From Streptomyces albiflavescens (GTDB taxonomy: Bacteria; Actinomycetota; Actinomycetes; Streptomycetales; Streptomycetaceae), in the NCBI RefSeq assembly GCF_014645835.1, contig NZ_BMMM01000002.1:753233-817232 (forward strand): 64,000 nt of DNA, in the 5' to 3' direction. The position numbers and the translations under genes were made by a program. Position 1 is the stretch's first letter. Each line of letters starts with the position of its first letter. The notes beneath the pieces were generated by a model. The model ran no database searches and was not told the origin of the DNA. It saw only the letters and a program-made list of their open reading frames with translations. Positions 25,430 through 33,026 of this stretch are shown piece after piece.

Positions 25430-26086
25430 ATGGGTCGTATGCGCGTCGTCATCGCCGAGGACTCCGCCCTGCTGCGGGACGGGCTGGTGCAGCTCCTCCA
25501 GCTGCGCGGCGTGGAGGTCGCGGCCGCCGTGGGGGACGCCGACGCGCTGCTGGCCGCCGTGGCCGAGCACCGCCCGGACGTCGCCGTCGTCGACATCCGG
25601 CTGCCGCCGACCCAGACCGACGAGGGGGTCCGGGCGGCCGTACGACTGCGCAAGGACCACCCCGGCACCGGGGTGCTGATCTTCTCGCAGTACGTGGAGA
25701 CGACGTACGCGACCCAACTCCTCGGCGAACCGGCCGGATTCGGCTATCTGCTCAAGGAGCGCGTCGTCGACATCGGCGAGTTCGTGGACGCCATGGAACG
25801 GGTCGCCGGAGGCGGCACGGCGCTCGACCCCGAGGTCGTCGCCCAGCTCTTCGGTGCGAGCCGCCGCGCCACCGCGCTCGACACGCTCACGCCTCGCGAG
25901 CGCGAGGTCCTCGCCCTGATGGCCGAGGGCCGCACGAACCACGCGATCGCCGCCGCGTTCACCGTCTCCGAACGGGCCGTCGAGAAGCACATCGCCAACA
26001 TCTTCTCCAAGCTCGACCTGCCGCCGTCCGACACCGGTCACCGGCGGGTGCTCGCGGTCCTGCGCTACCTGGACACGGTGAAGTGA
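25430..26086 (+). CDS. LuxR/NarL-family response regulator
   Basis: This 218-residue partner of the adjacent kinase has a receiver domain with the acidic pair ED at residues 10-11, phosphoacceptor Asp55 in VVDIRLPP, and Lys in LLKERV. The C-terminal LuxR helix-turn-helix (LTPREREVLALMAEGRTNHAIAA) is at about residues 153-210. GAGGG lies 6 bases before the ATG at 25430; another ATG at 25439 is possible. It is cotranscribed with the kinase. The targets are unknown. Confidence 0.94.
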   Translation: MGRMRVVIAEDSALLRDGLVQLLQLRGVEVAAAVGDADALLAAVAEHRPDVAVVDIRLPPTQTDEGVRAAVRLRKDHPGTGVLIFSQYVETTYATQLLGEPAGFGYLLKERVVDIGEFVDAMERVAGGGTALDPEVVAQLFGASRRATALDTLTPREREVLALMAEGRTNHAIAAAFTVSERAVEKHIANIFSKLDLPPSDTGHRRVLAVLRYLDTVK

Positions 26087-26117
26087 GGCCGCGCAGACGG
26101 AGGCGCAGCCGCGAAAG

Positions 26118-26221
26118 GACGCGGACAGGCGGCGAGTGACGCGCACCGGCGAGGAGTGACGCGAGGAGTGACGCGGACAGGCGGCGAGTGACGCGCACCG
26201 GCGAGGAGTGACGCGGACACA
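26118..26221. repeat. 52-bp tandem duplication downstream of the response regulator
   Basis: The segment beginning GACGCGGACAGGCGGCGAGT is present twice with a 52-base period (the second copy starts near 26170). It is built from shorter GAGGAGTGACGCG modules that recur four or five times. No hairpin of note is visible. It lies between the response regulator stop and the permease gene and probably arose by slippage. Confidence 0.6.
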
Positions 26222-26303
26222 ACTCGTTTCTAACCTCAGAGGACCCTCAATCTTCACCTGGATTCATGGACGGCACATCTATCCCGTCCGTAGGGTCGCG
26301 ATC

Positions 26304-27086
26304 ATGCCCGACATATCGCTGACCATGGTCGCCCTCCTGTGCCTCGCCTCCCTGGCGGCGGGCTGGATCGACGCGGTCGTCGGCGGCGGCGGGCTGCTTC
26401 TGCTCCCCGTGCTGCTGCTGGGGCTGCCGAGCGGCACCCCGGCGGCGTACGCGCTGGGCACGAACAAGGCGGTGGCGATCGTCGGCACGACGGGCGCTGC
26501 GGTGACGTACGCGCGCAAGGCGCCCGTCGATGTGCGCCTGGCCGTACGGATCGGGCTCGCGGCGCTCACGGGTTCGACGGCGGGGGCGTTCGTCGCGGCC
26601 GGGCTGAGCACCGACGTCCTGAAGCCGGTCGTCATGGTCGTCCTCGTCGGCGTCGGCACCTTCGTCATCCTCAAGCCCGCCTTCGGTACGGCGCCCTCGA
26701 CCACCCCCGTCTCCCCGCGCCGTGTCCTCGCCGCGATCGGGCTCGCGGGTCTCGGCATCGGCTTCTACGACGGGCTGATCGGACCCGGCACAGGTACGTT
26801 CCTCGTGCTCGCCCTCACCGCACTCCTCCACCTCGACCTGGTGACCGCCTCCGCCACCGCCAAGATCGTCAACTGCTGCACCAACGCGGGCGCCCTCGCG
26901 ACCTTCGCCTGGAAGGGCACGGTGCACTGGCAGTTGGCCGCGCTGATGGCCGTCTTCAATCTCGTGGGCGGCACGGTGGGGGCGCACACGGCGCTCAAGA
27001 AGGGCAGCGGCTTCGTACGGGTGGTGCTGCTGACGGTGGTGTTCGCGCTGGTGGCGAATCTGGCGTATCAGCAGTGGATCGCGTAG
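26304..27086 (+). CDS. TSUP-family (TauE/SafE) membrane permease
   Basis: This 260-residue integral membrane protein has eight or so hydrophobic segments and the duplicated family motif: GWIDAVVGGGGLLLLPVLL in the first half and GFYDGLIGPGTGTFLVLAL in the second. Family members export sulfite, sulfoacetate or related anions, or act as uncharacterised anion permeases. AGGG lies 9 bases before the ATG at 26304. The in-frame extension to 26208 covers A/T-rich promoter-like sequence and is not coding. It is monocistronic. The substrate is unproven; proximity to the nitrite operon does not help. Confidence 0.88.
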   Translation: MPDISLTMVALLCLASLAAGWIDAVVGGGGLLLLPVLLLGLPSGTPAAYALGTNKAVAIVGTTGAAVTYARKAPVDVRLAVRIGLAALTGSTAGAFVAAGLSTDVLKPVVMVVLVGVGTFVILKPAFGTAPSTTPVSPRRVLAAIGLAGLGIGFYDGLIGPGTGTFLVLALTALLHLDLVTASATAKIVNCCTNAGALATFAWKGTVHWQLAALMAVFNLVGGTVGAHTALKKGSGFVRVVLLTVVFALVANLAYQQWIA

Positions 27087-27114
27087 TCCGGTGGTGTAGG
27101 GCGGTGGTGGGGCT

Positions 27115-28191
27115 TCACTGCTTCAGCGTGACGCTGATCTCCCAGATGTCGCCGAACGCGTAGGGGGTCCCTTCGGGATCCGTCCCGCTGCTCGTGAATG
27201 CGCCGTTGACGGTGAGCTTCTCACCCGGTGTGGACGACTGGAGGATGCCGCAGACCTGCGGGACGGTACCGACCGGAGTGCTCTTGAGCTCGGTGATGAC
27301 ATCACCGGCCCCAAGGCCTGCCTTGCTTGCCGGAGAGTTGCTGTCCACGCTGCCCACGAAGAGACCGTCGATGTCCTTGGCGGCGAGGCGCTTCTGAAGC
27401 TTCACCGCGTCGGCCTTGTTCTCCTCGGGGAAGTAGTCCGCGAAAGAGGGGTCGCCGAGCGCGATCAGGCTCTGCCATCCGGGATTGTTCTTGCTCTTTC
27501 CGTCGGCCAGCCCTTGCAGAAGGGGCTCGGCGTGATCACTGCTGATGGAGTAGTACTGACCCTCGGTCCCCGTGAGGCTGTACGTGTTGATTCCGACGAG
27601 CTCCGCATTGCTGTTGAGCAGTGGGCCTCCCGAATTGCCCTGGTTGAGCGTTGCCGAATGCTGGACGGCGGACGGCAGGTTGGGCGAGCTGACCTGGTCC
27701 GTCAGAGCGACGTCGGGCGACTGGACCACTCCGCTGGTCAGTACGGCCTTCTCATGGCTGGTGTCGCCGGCCGCCATCGGGTAGCCGATGGCCGTCACCT
27801 CGTCCCCCTGCTGGAGATCGCCGCTGTTGCCGAACTCCACCTGTTTGAGGTCGTCCTGTGGCGTGGCGAGCTTGATGACCGCCAGGTCCTCGCAGAGGTC
27901 GCTGGCCATCACCCGGACGGGGACGGGCGTACCGTCCTCGATACGGACCTGGAGGGAGGTCTGACCGGCCACCACATGGTCGTTGGTGAGGATGAGACCT
28001 TGTTCGGCGTCGTAGATGATTCCCGTGCCGTCGGCCTGATTGGCGGCCAGTACCTGCACGGTCGCGGGCGCCACCTTTTCGAAGATCTCTTTCGGTGACA
28101 GGTCGTCCGCTCGCGCCTGGGTCGCGGTGATACCGCCGCTCAATGCGATGGCCGACACCGCGGTGACGACCATTCTCGCTATCCGCCGCAT
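27115..28191 (-). CDS. Secreted HtrA-like (S1C) serine protease with PDZ-like domain
   Basis: This 358-residue protease has a signal peptide (MRRIARM, hydrophobic core, cut after about residue 27) and a trypsin-like domain with His72 in TNDHVVAG, Asp102 in CEDLAVIKL and Ser187 in NQGNSGGPLL. A PDZ-like segment (about 265-345, VDSNSPASKAGLGAGDVITEL) follows. No membrane anchor remains after the signal peptide, so it is extracellular. GGGAGGG stands 5 bases before the ATG. Codon use is visibly less GC-biased than in neighbours, and the A/T-rich upstream region adds to that, hinting at later acquisition. It could degrade misfolded secreted proteins. Confidence 0.88.
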   Translation of the reverse strand: MRRIARMVVTAVSAIALSGGITATQARADDLSPKEIFEKVAPATVQVLAANQADGTGIIYDAEQGLILTNDHVVAGQTSLQVRIEDGTPVPVRVMASDLCEDLAVIKLATPQDDLKQVEFGNSGDLQQGDEVTAIGYPMAAGDTSHEKAVLTSGVVQSPDVALTDQVSSPNLPSAVQHSATLNQGNSGGPLLNSNAELVGINTYSLTGTEGQYYSISSDHAEPLLQGLADGKSKNNPGWQSLIALGDPSFADYFPEENKADAVKLQKRLAAKDIDGLFVGSVDSNSPASKAGLGAGDVITELKSTPVGTVPQVCGILQSSTPGEKLTVNGAFTSSGTDPEGTPYAFGDIWEISVTLKQ

Positions 28192-28317
28192 TCGGGCCCT
28201 CCCAGCTCCCGGCCGGAGGCCCCAACACCCAAGCCGGGGAAAAGAACTGCCCTTTTCAGCCTAATACCACAGAAAACGCCTGTCGCGGCGAGGGAGCGCC
28301 GCCGGCTGTCCGGCCCC

Positions 28318-29043
28318 TCAGGCCGGTCCGGGGCGGCTGCCCGTCAGATGGGCGAAGACGACCACGTTGCCCTGGTATCCCGTCGTCTTCGAGTAGCCGC
28401 CGCCGCAGGTGATGACGCGGAGTTCGGGGCGAGGGGCGGCGCCGTACACCTTCTCGTCGGGGAAGTCGCGGGCCTGGTACACCTCGACGGCGTCGACGGT
28501 GAAGACGGCCGTGCCGCCGTCGCGTCGCGCCACCTCGATGGCGCTGCCCTTCTTGACGGCGCCGAGGTCGTAGAAGACGGCCGGGCCCTCGGCGTTGTCG
28601 ACGTGTCCGGCGACGATGGCGGTGCCCCGCTCGCCGGGGGCGGTGCCGGCCTCGTACCAGCCGGCCAGGTTCTTGTCCTCGGGGGGCGGGACGTCCAGGC
28701 TGCCCTGCGGGGTGAGGCCGAGGCCCATCAATGGGGCGTCCACCCGGATCGAGGGGATGCGGATGCGTTCGGGCGGAGAGTGCCGCAGCGCGGGCGCCGA
28801 AGAGGGCCGGTCTCGGGTGTCGGGTGACGCGGCCTGCGCGGCGGACGGCTGGGGCGGCGCGTGGGTCTCGGCTCCGCTGCCCAGCAGCCAGGCGCCGGTG
28901 CAGAGTGCGACCACGGTGACGGACGCTATGGCGATGTTGCCGGCGTGACCGGCCTCTCGGATCCCGACGATCTTGCGGATCCTGCGAACCTTGCGGATCC
29001 TGCCGATCTCGTAGAACCTGCCGGTCCTGCTGAAACGCCGCAC
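28318..29043 (-). CDS. Class F sortase
   Basis: This 241-residue membrane-anchored transpeptidase has an Arg/Ile-rich cytoplasmic tail (about residues 1-33, repeating RIRK-like blocks), a transmembrane helix (IAIASVTVVALCTGAWLLG), a Pro/Ala linker, then the sortase barrel with IRIPSIRVDAPLMGLGL, His147 in AGHVDN and Cys213 in ITCGGG, the class F pattern. No arginine follows the Cys at the usual spacing (see findings). AAAGGAGG sits 5 bases before the GTG at 29043. It lies downstream of a small secreted protein gene on the same strand, which may be its substrate. Confidence 0.9.
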   Translation of the reverse strand: MRRFSRTGRFYEIGRIRKVRRIRKIVGIREAGHAGNIAIASVTVVALCTGAWLLGSGAETHAPPQPSAAQAASPDTRDRPSSAPALRHSPPERIRIPSIRVDAPLMGLGLTPQGSLDVPPPEDKNLAGWYEAGTAPGERGTAIVAGHVDNAEGPAVFYDLGAVKKGSAIEVARRDGGTAVFTVDAVEVYQARDFPDEKVYGAAPRPELRVITCGGGYSKTTGYQGNVVVFAHLTGSRPGPA

Positions 29044-29163
29044 GTGAGCCTCCTTTCTGCTACTCCTCTCTCGGTCCCGTTCCCCCTCCGGGCCGCGAGG
29101 GGCGTCGGGCCACGGAGGGGGAGGGGACGGCGGTACCGGTGGACGGACAGCGGAGGGTGTCCG

Positions 29164-29676
29164 TCAGATCCCGTCGCCTCTCGCCCGGCGATGCAGGAGC
29201 CAGGTACCGCCCGCGGCGGCGACGGCCAAGGCCGCCACTCCCGCCGCGGTCTTCACGGGATCGGGGCCCAGTGCGCCGCCGACCCCCGTATTCACACGTC
29301 CGCGCGGTTGGGTCTGTTCGCGCGTGGACGTCAGGGTCACCACCAGGTCCCCCGTCACCTTCCGGCCGCCGCACGTCGCGACGATCTCGTACGTCCCCGG
29401 CTGCGCGCTCGGCGGCACCCGGAACTGGCCGATCACGTCGTGCTCGTGCGTGCTCGGGGCGAGGGCGAAGGCGCCCGCGCCCACCGCGCTGGCGTCACCT
29501 GTCGCCGCGTCCGCGCCGCACGCCGCCGTGTTGACGGTGACTGCCGAGCCCGGGATGACGGTGGAGGGGAACACTTCCAGACGGCCCGCGTCCCCGCCGT
29601 ACGCGGGCACTGTGGCGAGGCTCGCGGTGGCGACGGCGAGCGCGGTACCGGTCAGCAGACGGGCGGTACGTCGCAT
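29164..29676 (-). CDS. Secreted/cell-wall protein next to the class F sortase
   Basis: This 170-residue protein has a signal peptide (MRRTARLLTGTALAVATASL, then an AYGG cut region), a beta-rich Ig-like body with two cysteines (TAACG and VATCGG), and a C-terminal hydrophobic helix followed by LHRRARGDGI. That tail resembles a cell-wall sorting signal, but no LPxTG is present; NTGVGG stands where it would be. GGAG lies 8 bases before the ATG at 29676. It lies 120 bases upstream of the sortase on the same strand, so it is a likely sortase substrate or partner. I do not recognise the family. Confidence 0.75.
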   Translation of the reverse strand: MRRTARLLTGTALAVATASLATVPAYGGDAGRLEVFPSTVIPGSAVTVNTAACGADAATGDASAVGAGAFALAPSTHEHDVIGQFRVPPSAQPGTYEIVATCGGRKVTGDLVVTLTSTREQTQPRGRVNTGVGGALGPDPVKTAAGVAALAVAAAGGTWLLHRRARGDGI

Positions 29677-30034
29677 CGTGTTTGCTCCTCCGAGGGGGCG
29701 CGGCCCGCGACACCCCCAAGTGCCGCTGTGTCGGTCGCGCCCCTGCCCTACCGAGGTAAGTGGCACATGCCCACGCCCGCTTCCTGAGGGGGCGTCAGAA
29801 ATGATGTGAATGGGTGTCAGGCGCGCGGCAGGAAGGAGCTTGGCCGGTGGCATTTCAGCAGGTCACTGGCGTGTGGCGGGCGTGTCGGGGGAGAGAACCC
29901 GAAGGGCGGGGGTTGGGGGTGTGAACGGGTGACCGGGGTGGATGTCCGGGGCACGTGGATTGCGGCCCGGCTCGAGGCCTGTGCCGCTTGACCTTCTTGA
30001 CCTCAACGTTGCTTGAGGTATGAGGCTGTGCGTC
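29677..30034. other. 358-bp intergenic region between the secreted protein and FMN reductase genes
   Basis: I see no convincing gene. The short plus-strand frame at 29806-29991 has no ribosome site or recognisable product. The region must contain the divergent promoters. The only defined element is the SoxR box with overlapping promoter at its right end (29997-30024). Confidence 0.5.
29997..30024 (+). promoter_or_regulatory. SoxR box and overlapping promoter
   Basis: ACCTCAACGTTGCTTGAGGT at 30000-30019 has perfect 7-base arms around a 6-base centre and closely resembles the SoxR consensus CCTCAAGTTAACTTGAGG. A -35-like TTGACC (29997-30002) and a -10-like TATGAG (30019-30024) flank it, with 16 bases between, which is the MerR-family arrangement over the spacer. 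It directly precedes a flavin reductase gene; in S. coelicolor one of the known SoxR targets is an NADPH-dependent FMN reductase (SCO2478, from memory). Confidence 0.8.
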
Positions 30035-30658
30035 ATGACGACAGCCACAGCTGATTCCACCGTTCCCGTCCGGACGTCGGAGACCCCCGTGCGGGTCGCC
30101 GTAGTCCTCGGCAGCAATCGAGAGGGCCGCTTCGGGCCGGTCGTCGCCGACTGGCTGCTGGCCCGGATCCGCGAACGCGACGACTTCGCCCCCGAGGTCG
30201 TCGACGTCGCCTCCGTCCAGCTCCCGACGGCCCTCTCACACTCCCCGTCCCCCTCGGTGGCCGCCGAGCTCGCGAAGGTCACGCCCACCCTTGCCGCCGC
30301 CGACGCCTTCGTCGTCCTCACCCCCGAGTACAACCACTCCTTCCCCGCCGGCCTCAAGAACCTCATCGACTGGCACTACGCCGAGTGGCGCGCCAAGCCC
30401 GTCGCCCTCGTCTCGTACGGCGGCGTCTCCGGCGGCCTTCGCGCCGTCGAACACCTTCGCCAGGTGTTCGCGGAACTTCACGCCGTGACGGTGCGGGACA
30501 CGGTGTCCTTCCATGGCTCGGGTGCCGCGTTCGACGGGGAGGGGCAGCCGCGCGATGCCGCGGCTCCGGCGGCCGCGGCGAAGGTGATGCTGGACCAACT
30601 GGGCTGGTGGGCACGGGCATTGAGGGAGGCGAAGGGGGTGAGGCCGTACGGGGGGTAG
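30035..30658 (+). CDS. NADPH-dependent FMN reductase family protein, SoxR-controlled
   Basis: This 207-residue flavodoxin-fold protein has RVAVVLGSNREGRFGPVVADW for FMN phosphate binding and LTPEYNHSFPAGLKNLIDW plus SYGGVSGGLRAVEHLR, the signature of the NADPH-FMN/azobenzene/quinone reductase family. It probably reduces quinones or other redox-cycling compounds. An ATG at 30020 is in frame, but it falls inside the -10 box of the SoxR-type promoter, so translation most likely starts at 30035. If transcription starts about 30031, the message is nearly leaderless. It is a stand-alone gene and part of the response to redox-active antibiotics. Confidence 0.9.
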   Translation: MTTATADSTVPVRTSETPVRVAVVLGSNREGRFGPVVADWLLARIRERDDFAPEVVDVASVQLPTALSHSPSPSVAAELAKVTPTLAAADAFVVLTPEYNHSFPAGLKNLIDWHYAEWRAKPVALVSYGGVSGGLRAVEHLRQVFAELHAVTVRDTVSFHGSGAAFDGEGQPRDAAAPAAAAKVMLDQLGWWARALREAKGVRPYGG

Positions 30659-30815
30659 GGCGGAGGGGGCGAGTGTGCTCCGCCGGCGTCACTCCCGCCG
30701 TGATCGTCTTCGTGGTCGTCCACGGTCTCGTCGACGTCGCCACCGTCCCGCCGGTCGTCGTGGTGGCGCCGAGGAAGACCCCGTAGAGATCTCCCGTGGC
30801 CGAGAACCCGGGGCC

Positions 30816-32183
30816 TCAGGGCGTGGAGGTCGCCTTCTCCCTCCGCCACCTCCACTGCCAGAGCTCGTTGGCCCGGTGGTCCTCGTCGAAAGCGGCGCCG
30901 AGAAGAGGTCCCACCCGCTCGTACGCCTCTTCGGTGCGTGGATCGTCGCGCTTGGCGAGACCGTAGGCGGCCTCCAGGCGGACCAGTTGGTTGTCCTCGT
31001 CGAGCAACGCGAGCAAGGCGTCGGTGACGGCGGGCGTGCGGTCCCCGGACACGGCCAGTGCCGCCGCGGCCGCACCCCGCGCGCCGGCATCCGGGTCCTG
31101 AGCCAGGTGGAGCAGCGCCCGGGTGGCCTCCGGCAGGAAGTCGTCGTCCCATGTGCCCACCGTGCAGGCGGCGATGCGCACTTCGGGGTCCGGGTCCCGC
31201 CTGAGGGTGCGCAAGGCGGTCCCGGCCGCCGGCGTGACGGGAGTGCCGTACGGGCAGAGGGCGTCGGGCACGTGGCGGCGTACGCGGGGGTCCGGATGGT
31301 CGGCGTAACGGAGCCCGATGGCCTGCTGGGCGGGGTGTTCGTGGTCGTTGAAGACATCGAGCACCTGCGCGAGCACCTCGCTGTCGGTTTCCTCGGCCGC
31401 CCAGACGGCCAGGAGTTCCCCCTCCTTCTTCTCGTAGGAGGAGGCGCCGGTGCGAAGGAGCGCCGTGATCCGCAGGTAGTCCGTCACGAACCGGCGGCGG
31501 ACCGGGTCGGGGTGGTGGCGATGGTCGACCACGGCGGACCAGGTCTCGTAGCTGCGGCGCTGACCGAGGATCCAGCGGACCGTCGACCAGTTCGCGTCGT
31601 CATCCTCGGGCCGCCCCACGGCGCGGGTGATCAGTTCGTCGACAGGCGTCAGGATACGGAAGGCCCACTCCAGCGAGGTCAGGATGGCGCCGTGCCCGGC
31701 CCGTACGGAGAGGCCACCGAGCGAGACCTGATCGATTCGGTCGTACTCGTCGTCTCGCACCCGGACCGTCGCGGCGGGACCCGTCGCGCCCGTCCTGCGC
31801 CGCAGCTCCTCGACCGGGCCCGTCTCGTACCAACTCCGCGCCAGGGCGAGCAGTCGTTCACGAGCGGCTTCCGGAAGCCGCAGCCGGGGCTCCTTGCCCA
31901 GCGCGGCCGAGAAGACCGCCGGGGAGCCGCCGTCGATCGAGCGCCAAAGGGGCGTGGTCCCGTCCGGCAGCACCCGGTCGGGGTCCGCGCCGCCCTCCAC
32001 CAACGCCTCGGTGACCGGCTCGTCGTAGGCCGCGACGGCCACGCACAGCACCGGCAGCCCTTCGGTGTCCACCGTGTCGACGGTGTCCGGATCCGCGCCC
32101 TCTTCCAGCAGGGCCCGCACCGTCTCCGCGTCCCCCGCCCGCACCGCCGTCACAAGCCGGCCGTCCAGTCCGTCCTCGCCCAT
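30816..32183 (-). CDS. Ankyrin-repeat plus HEAT-repeat protein
   Basis: This 455-residue cytoplasmic protein is built of repeats. The N-terminal ankyrin-like units contain LVTAVRAGDAETVRALLEEGADPD and ALVEGGADPDRVLPDGTTPLW. The C-terminal half has HEAT-type helical pairs such as DPDPEVRIAACTVG, DPDAGARGAAAAALA and DEDNQLVRLEAAYGLAKRDD. Such proteins scaffold protein contacts; no catalytic domain is visible. The in-frame start at 32201 is a GTG, but GGGGGA lies about 9 bases before the ATG at 32183. It sits downstream of the FGE-like gene on the same strand (79-base gap). The function is unknown. Confidence 0.78.
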   Translation of the reverse strand: MGEDGLDGRLVTAVRAGDAETVRALLEEGADPDTVDTVDTEGLPVLCVAVAAYDEPVTEALVEGGADPDRVLPDGTTPLWRSIDGGSPAVFSAALGKEPRLRLPEAARERLLALARSWYETGPVEELRRRTGATGPAATVRVRDDEYDRIDQVSLGGLSVRAGHGAILTSLEWAFRILTPVDELITRAVGRPEDDDANWSTVRWILGQRRSYETWSAVVDHRHHPDPVRRRFVTDYLRITALLRTGASSYEKKEGELLAVWAAEETDSEVLAQVLDVFNDHEHPAQQAIGLRYADHPDPRVRRHVPDALCPYGTPVTPAAGTALRTLRRDPDPEVRIAACTVGTWDDDFLPEATRALLHLAQDPDAGARGAAAAALAVSGDRTPAVTDALLALLDEDNQLVRLEAAYGLAKRDDPRTEEAYERVGPLLGAAFDEDHRANELWQWRWRREKATSTP

Positions 32184-32262
32184 ACCCGCGTTCCCCCGCA
32201 CGTCCCGAATGGTTCATCAGCACCGCGAGTATTGCGCGCGGGTCCGACAGCGGCACCGTCAT

Positions 32263-32967
32263 TCAGTGCGCGAGCGACCGCGCCACCCGGAACCCCACGT
32301 CGTCGACCCGGAAGGTCGGGTGGCTGCGGCGGCGCGCGGAGGTGCGGCAGCTCCAGTGTTCGTCGAACCAGCCGCCGCCGCGCAGCACGCGGTAACTGCC
32401 GTAGACCTCGGGGTCGTAGAGGTCCCAGCACCAGTCCCAGACATTGCCGATCATGTCGTGGAGGCCCCACGGGTTCGGCCGCTTGGTGCCCACATCGTGG
32501 ATCGTCTCGTGCGAGTTGTCGCGATACCAGGCGATCTCGTCGAGCGGCCCGTACCGCGGTCCGGTGGTTCCGGCACGGCAGGCGTGTTCCCACTCCGCCT
32601 CGGTCGGCAGCCGGTACCCGTCGGCGGACGCGGCCCACTCGACCCGCTCGCCGTCACCGCCGAAGCGGTAGGCGGGCGTGAACCCGTCGCGCTCGGACAG
32701 TGCGTTGCAGAACCGGACCGCGTCCCACCACGAAACGCTCTCGACGGGCAACCGCTCCCCACGGGAGGCACTCGGCCACAGACCCGTGATCCGCGCGTAC
32801 AGCTCCTGCGTGACCGGGAAGGCCGCCAGCTCGTAGGGCGCGACCTCGACCGGCCAACTCCGCCGCGTGCGCCGGTCCGACAGCGTCACCCGCCCCGCCG
32901 GGACGGTGACCATCGTCGCCCGCCCCGTCGGGACCGGGGGCAGCTCGTTTCCTGGGTTCGCGCTCAT
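32263..32967 (-). CDS. FGE/SUMF1-family (formylglycine-generating enzyme-like) protein
   Basis: This 234-residue single-domain protein has the C-type-lectin-like FGE fold: PVESVSWWDAVRFCNALSER, DGYRLPTEAEWEHACRAGT, NPWGLHDMIGNVWDWCWDLY and RVLRGGGWFDEHWSCRTSARRR. In true FGE the active site has two cysteines, CxxxxC, in this last stretch; here the first is Asp and only the second Cys remains. So sulfatase activation is unlikely, and an EgtB-like or binding role is possible. The start codon lies in the 3' arm of a perfect 12-pair hairpin and has no purine-rich ribosome site. Confidence 0.82.
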   Translation of the reverse strand: MSANPGNELPPVPTGRATMVTVPAGRVTLSDRRTRRSWPVEVAPYELAAFPVTQELYARITGLWPSASRGERLPVESVSWWDAVRFCNALSERDGFTPAYRFGGDGERVEWAASADGYRLPTEAEWEHACRAGTTGPRYGPLDEIAWYRDNSHETIHDVGTKRPNPWGLHDMIGNVWDWCWDLYDPEVYGSYRVLRGGGWFDEHWSCRTSARRRSHPTFRVDDVGFRVARSLAH

Positions 32968-32998
32968 GGGCAGGCGATCCTATCGGCGCCTGCCCATG
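32965..32998. promoter_or_regulatory. Hairpin that encloses the start codon of the FGE-like gene
   Basis: CATGGGCAGGCG (32965-32976) and CGCCTGCCCATG (32987-32998) are perfect reverse complements with a 10-base loop. The ATG of the FGE-like gene is the outermost base-paired triplet. Coming 30 bases after the protease stop on the same strand, it could end protease transcription or regulate initiation of the next gene. The symmetry is seen; the role is inferred. Confidence 0.5.
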
Positions 32999-33004
32999 AG
33001 CGAT

Positions 33005-33020
33005 CGCCCGCCGCCGGGCG
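33005..33020 (-). terminator. Short GC hairpin after the M4 protease gene
   Basis: CGCCCG and CGGGCG pair around CCGC, with further pairing outward through GATC/GATC up to the protease stop codon. It lacks a U-run. With the adjacent hairpin at 32965-32998 it probably reduces read-through from the protease gene. Confidence 0.4.
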
Positions 33021-33026
33021 GGCCGA

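Noticed and set aside
29806-29991. Possible 61-residue gene before the FMN reductase
   Set aside because: No ribosome site, no codon bias and no similarity; it lies in a promoter region.
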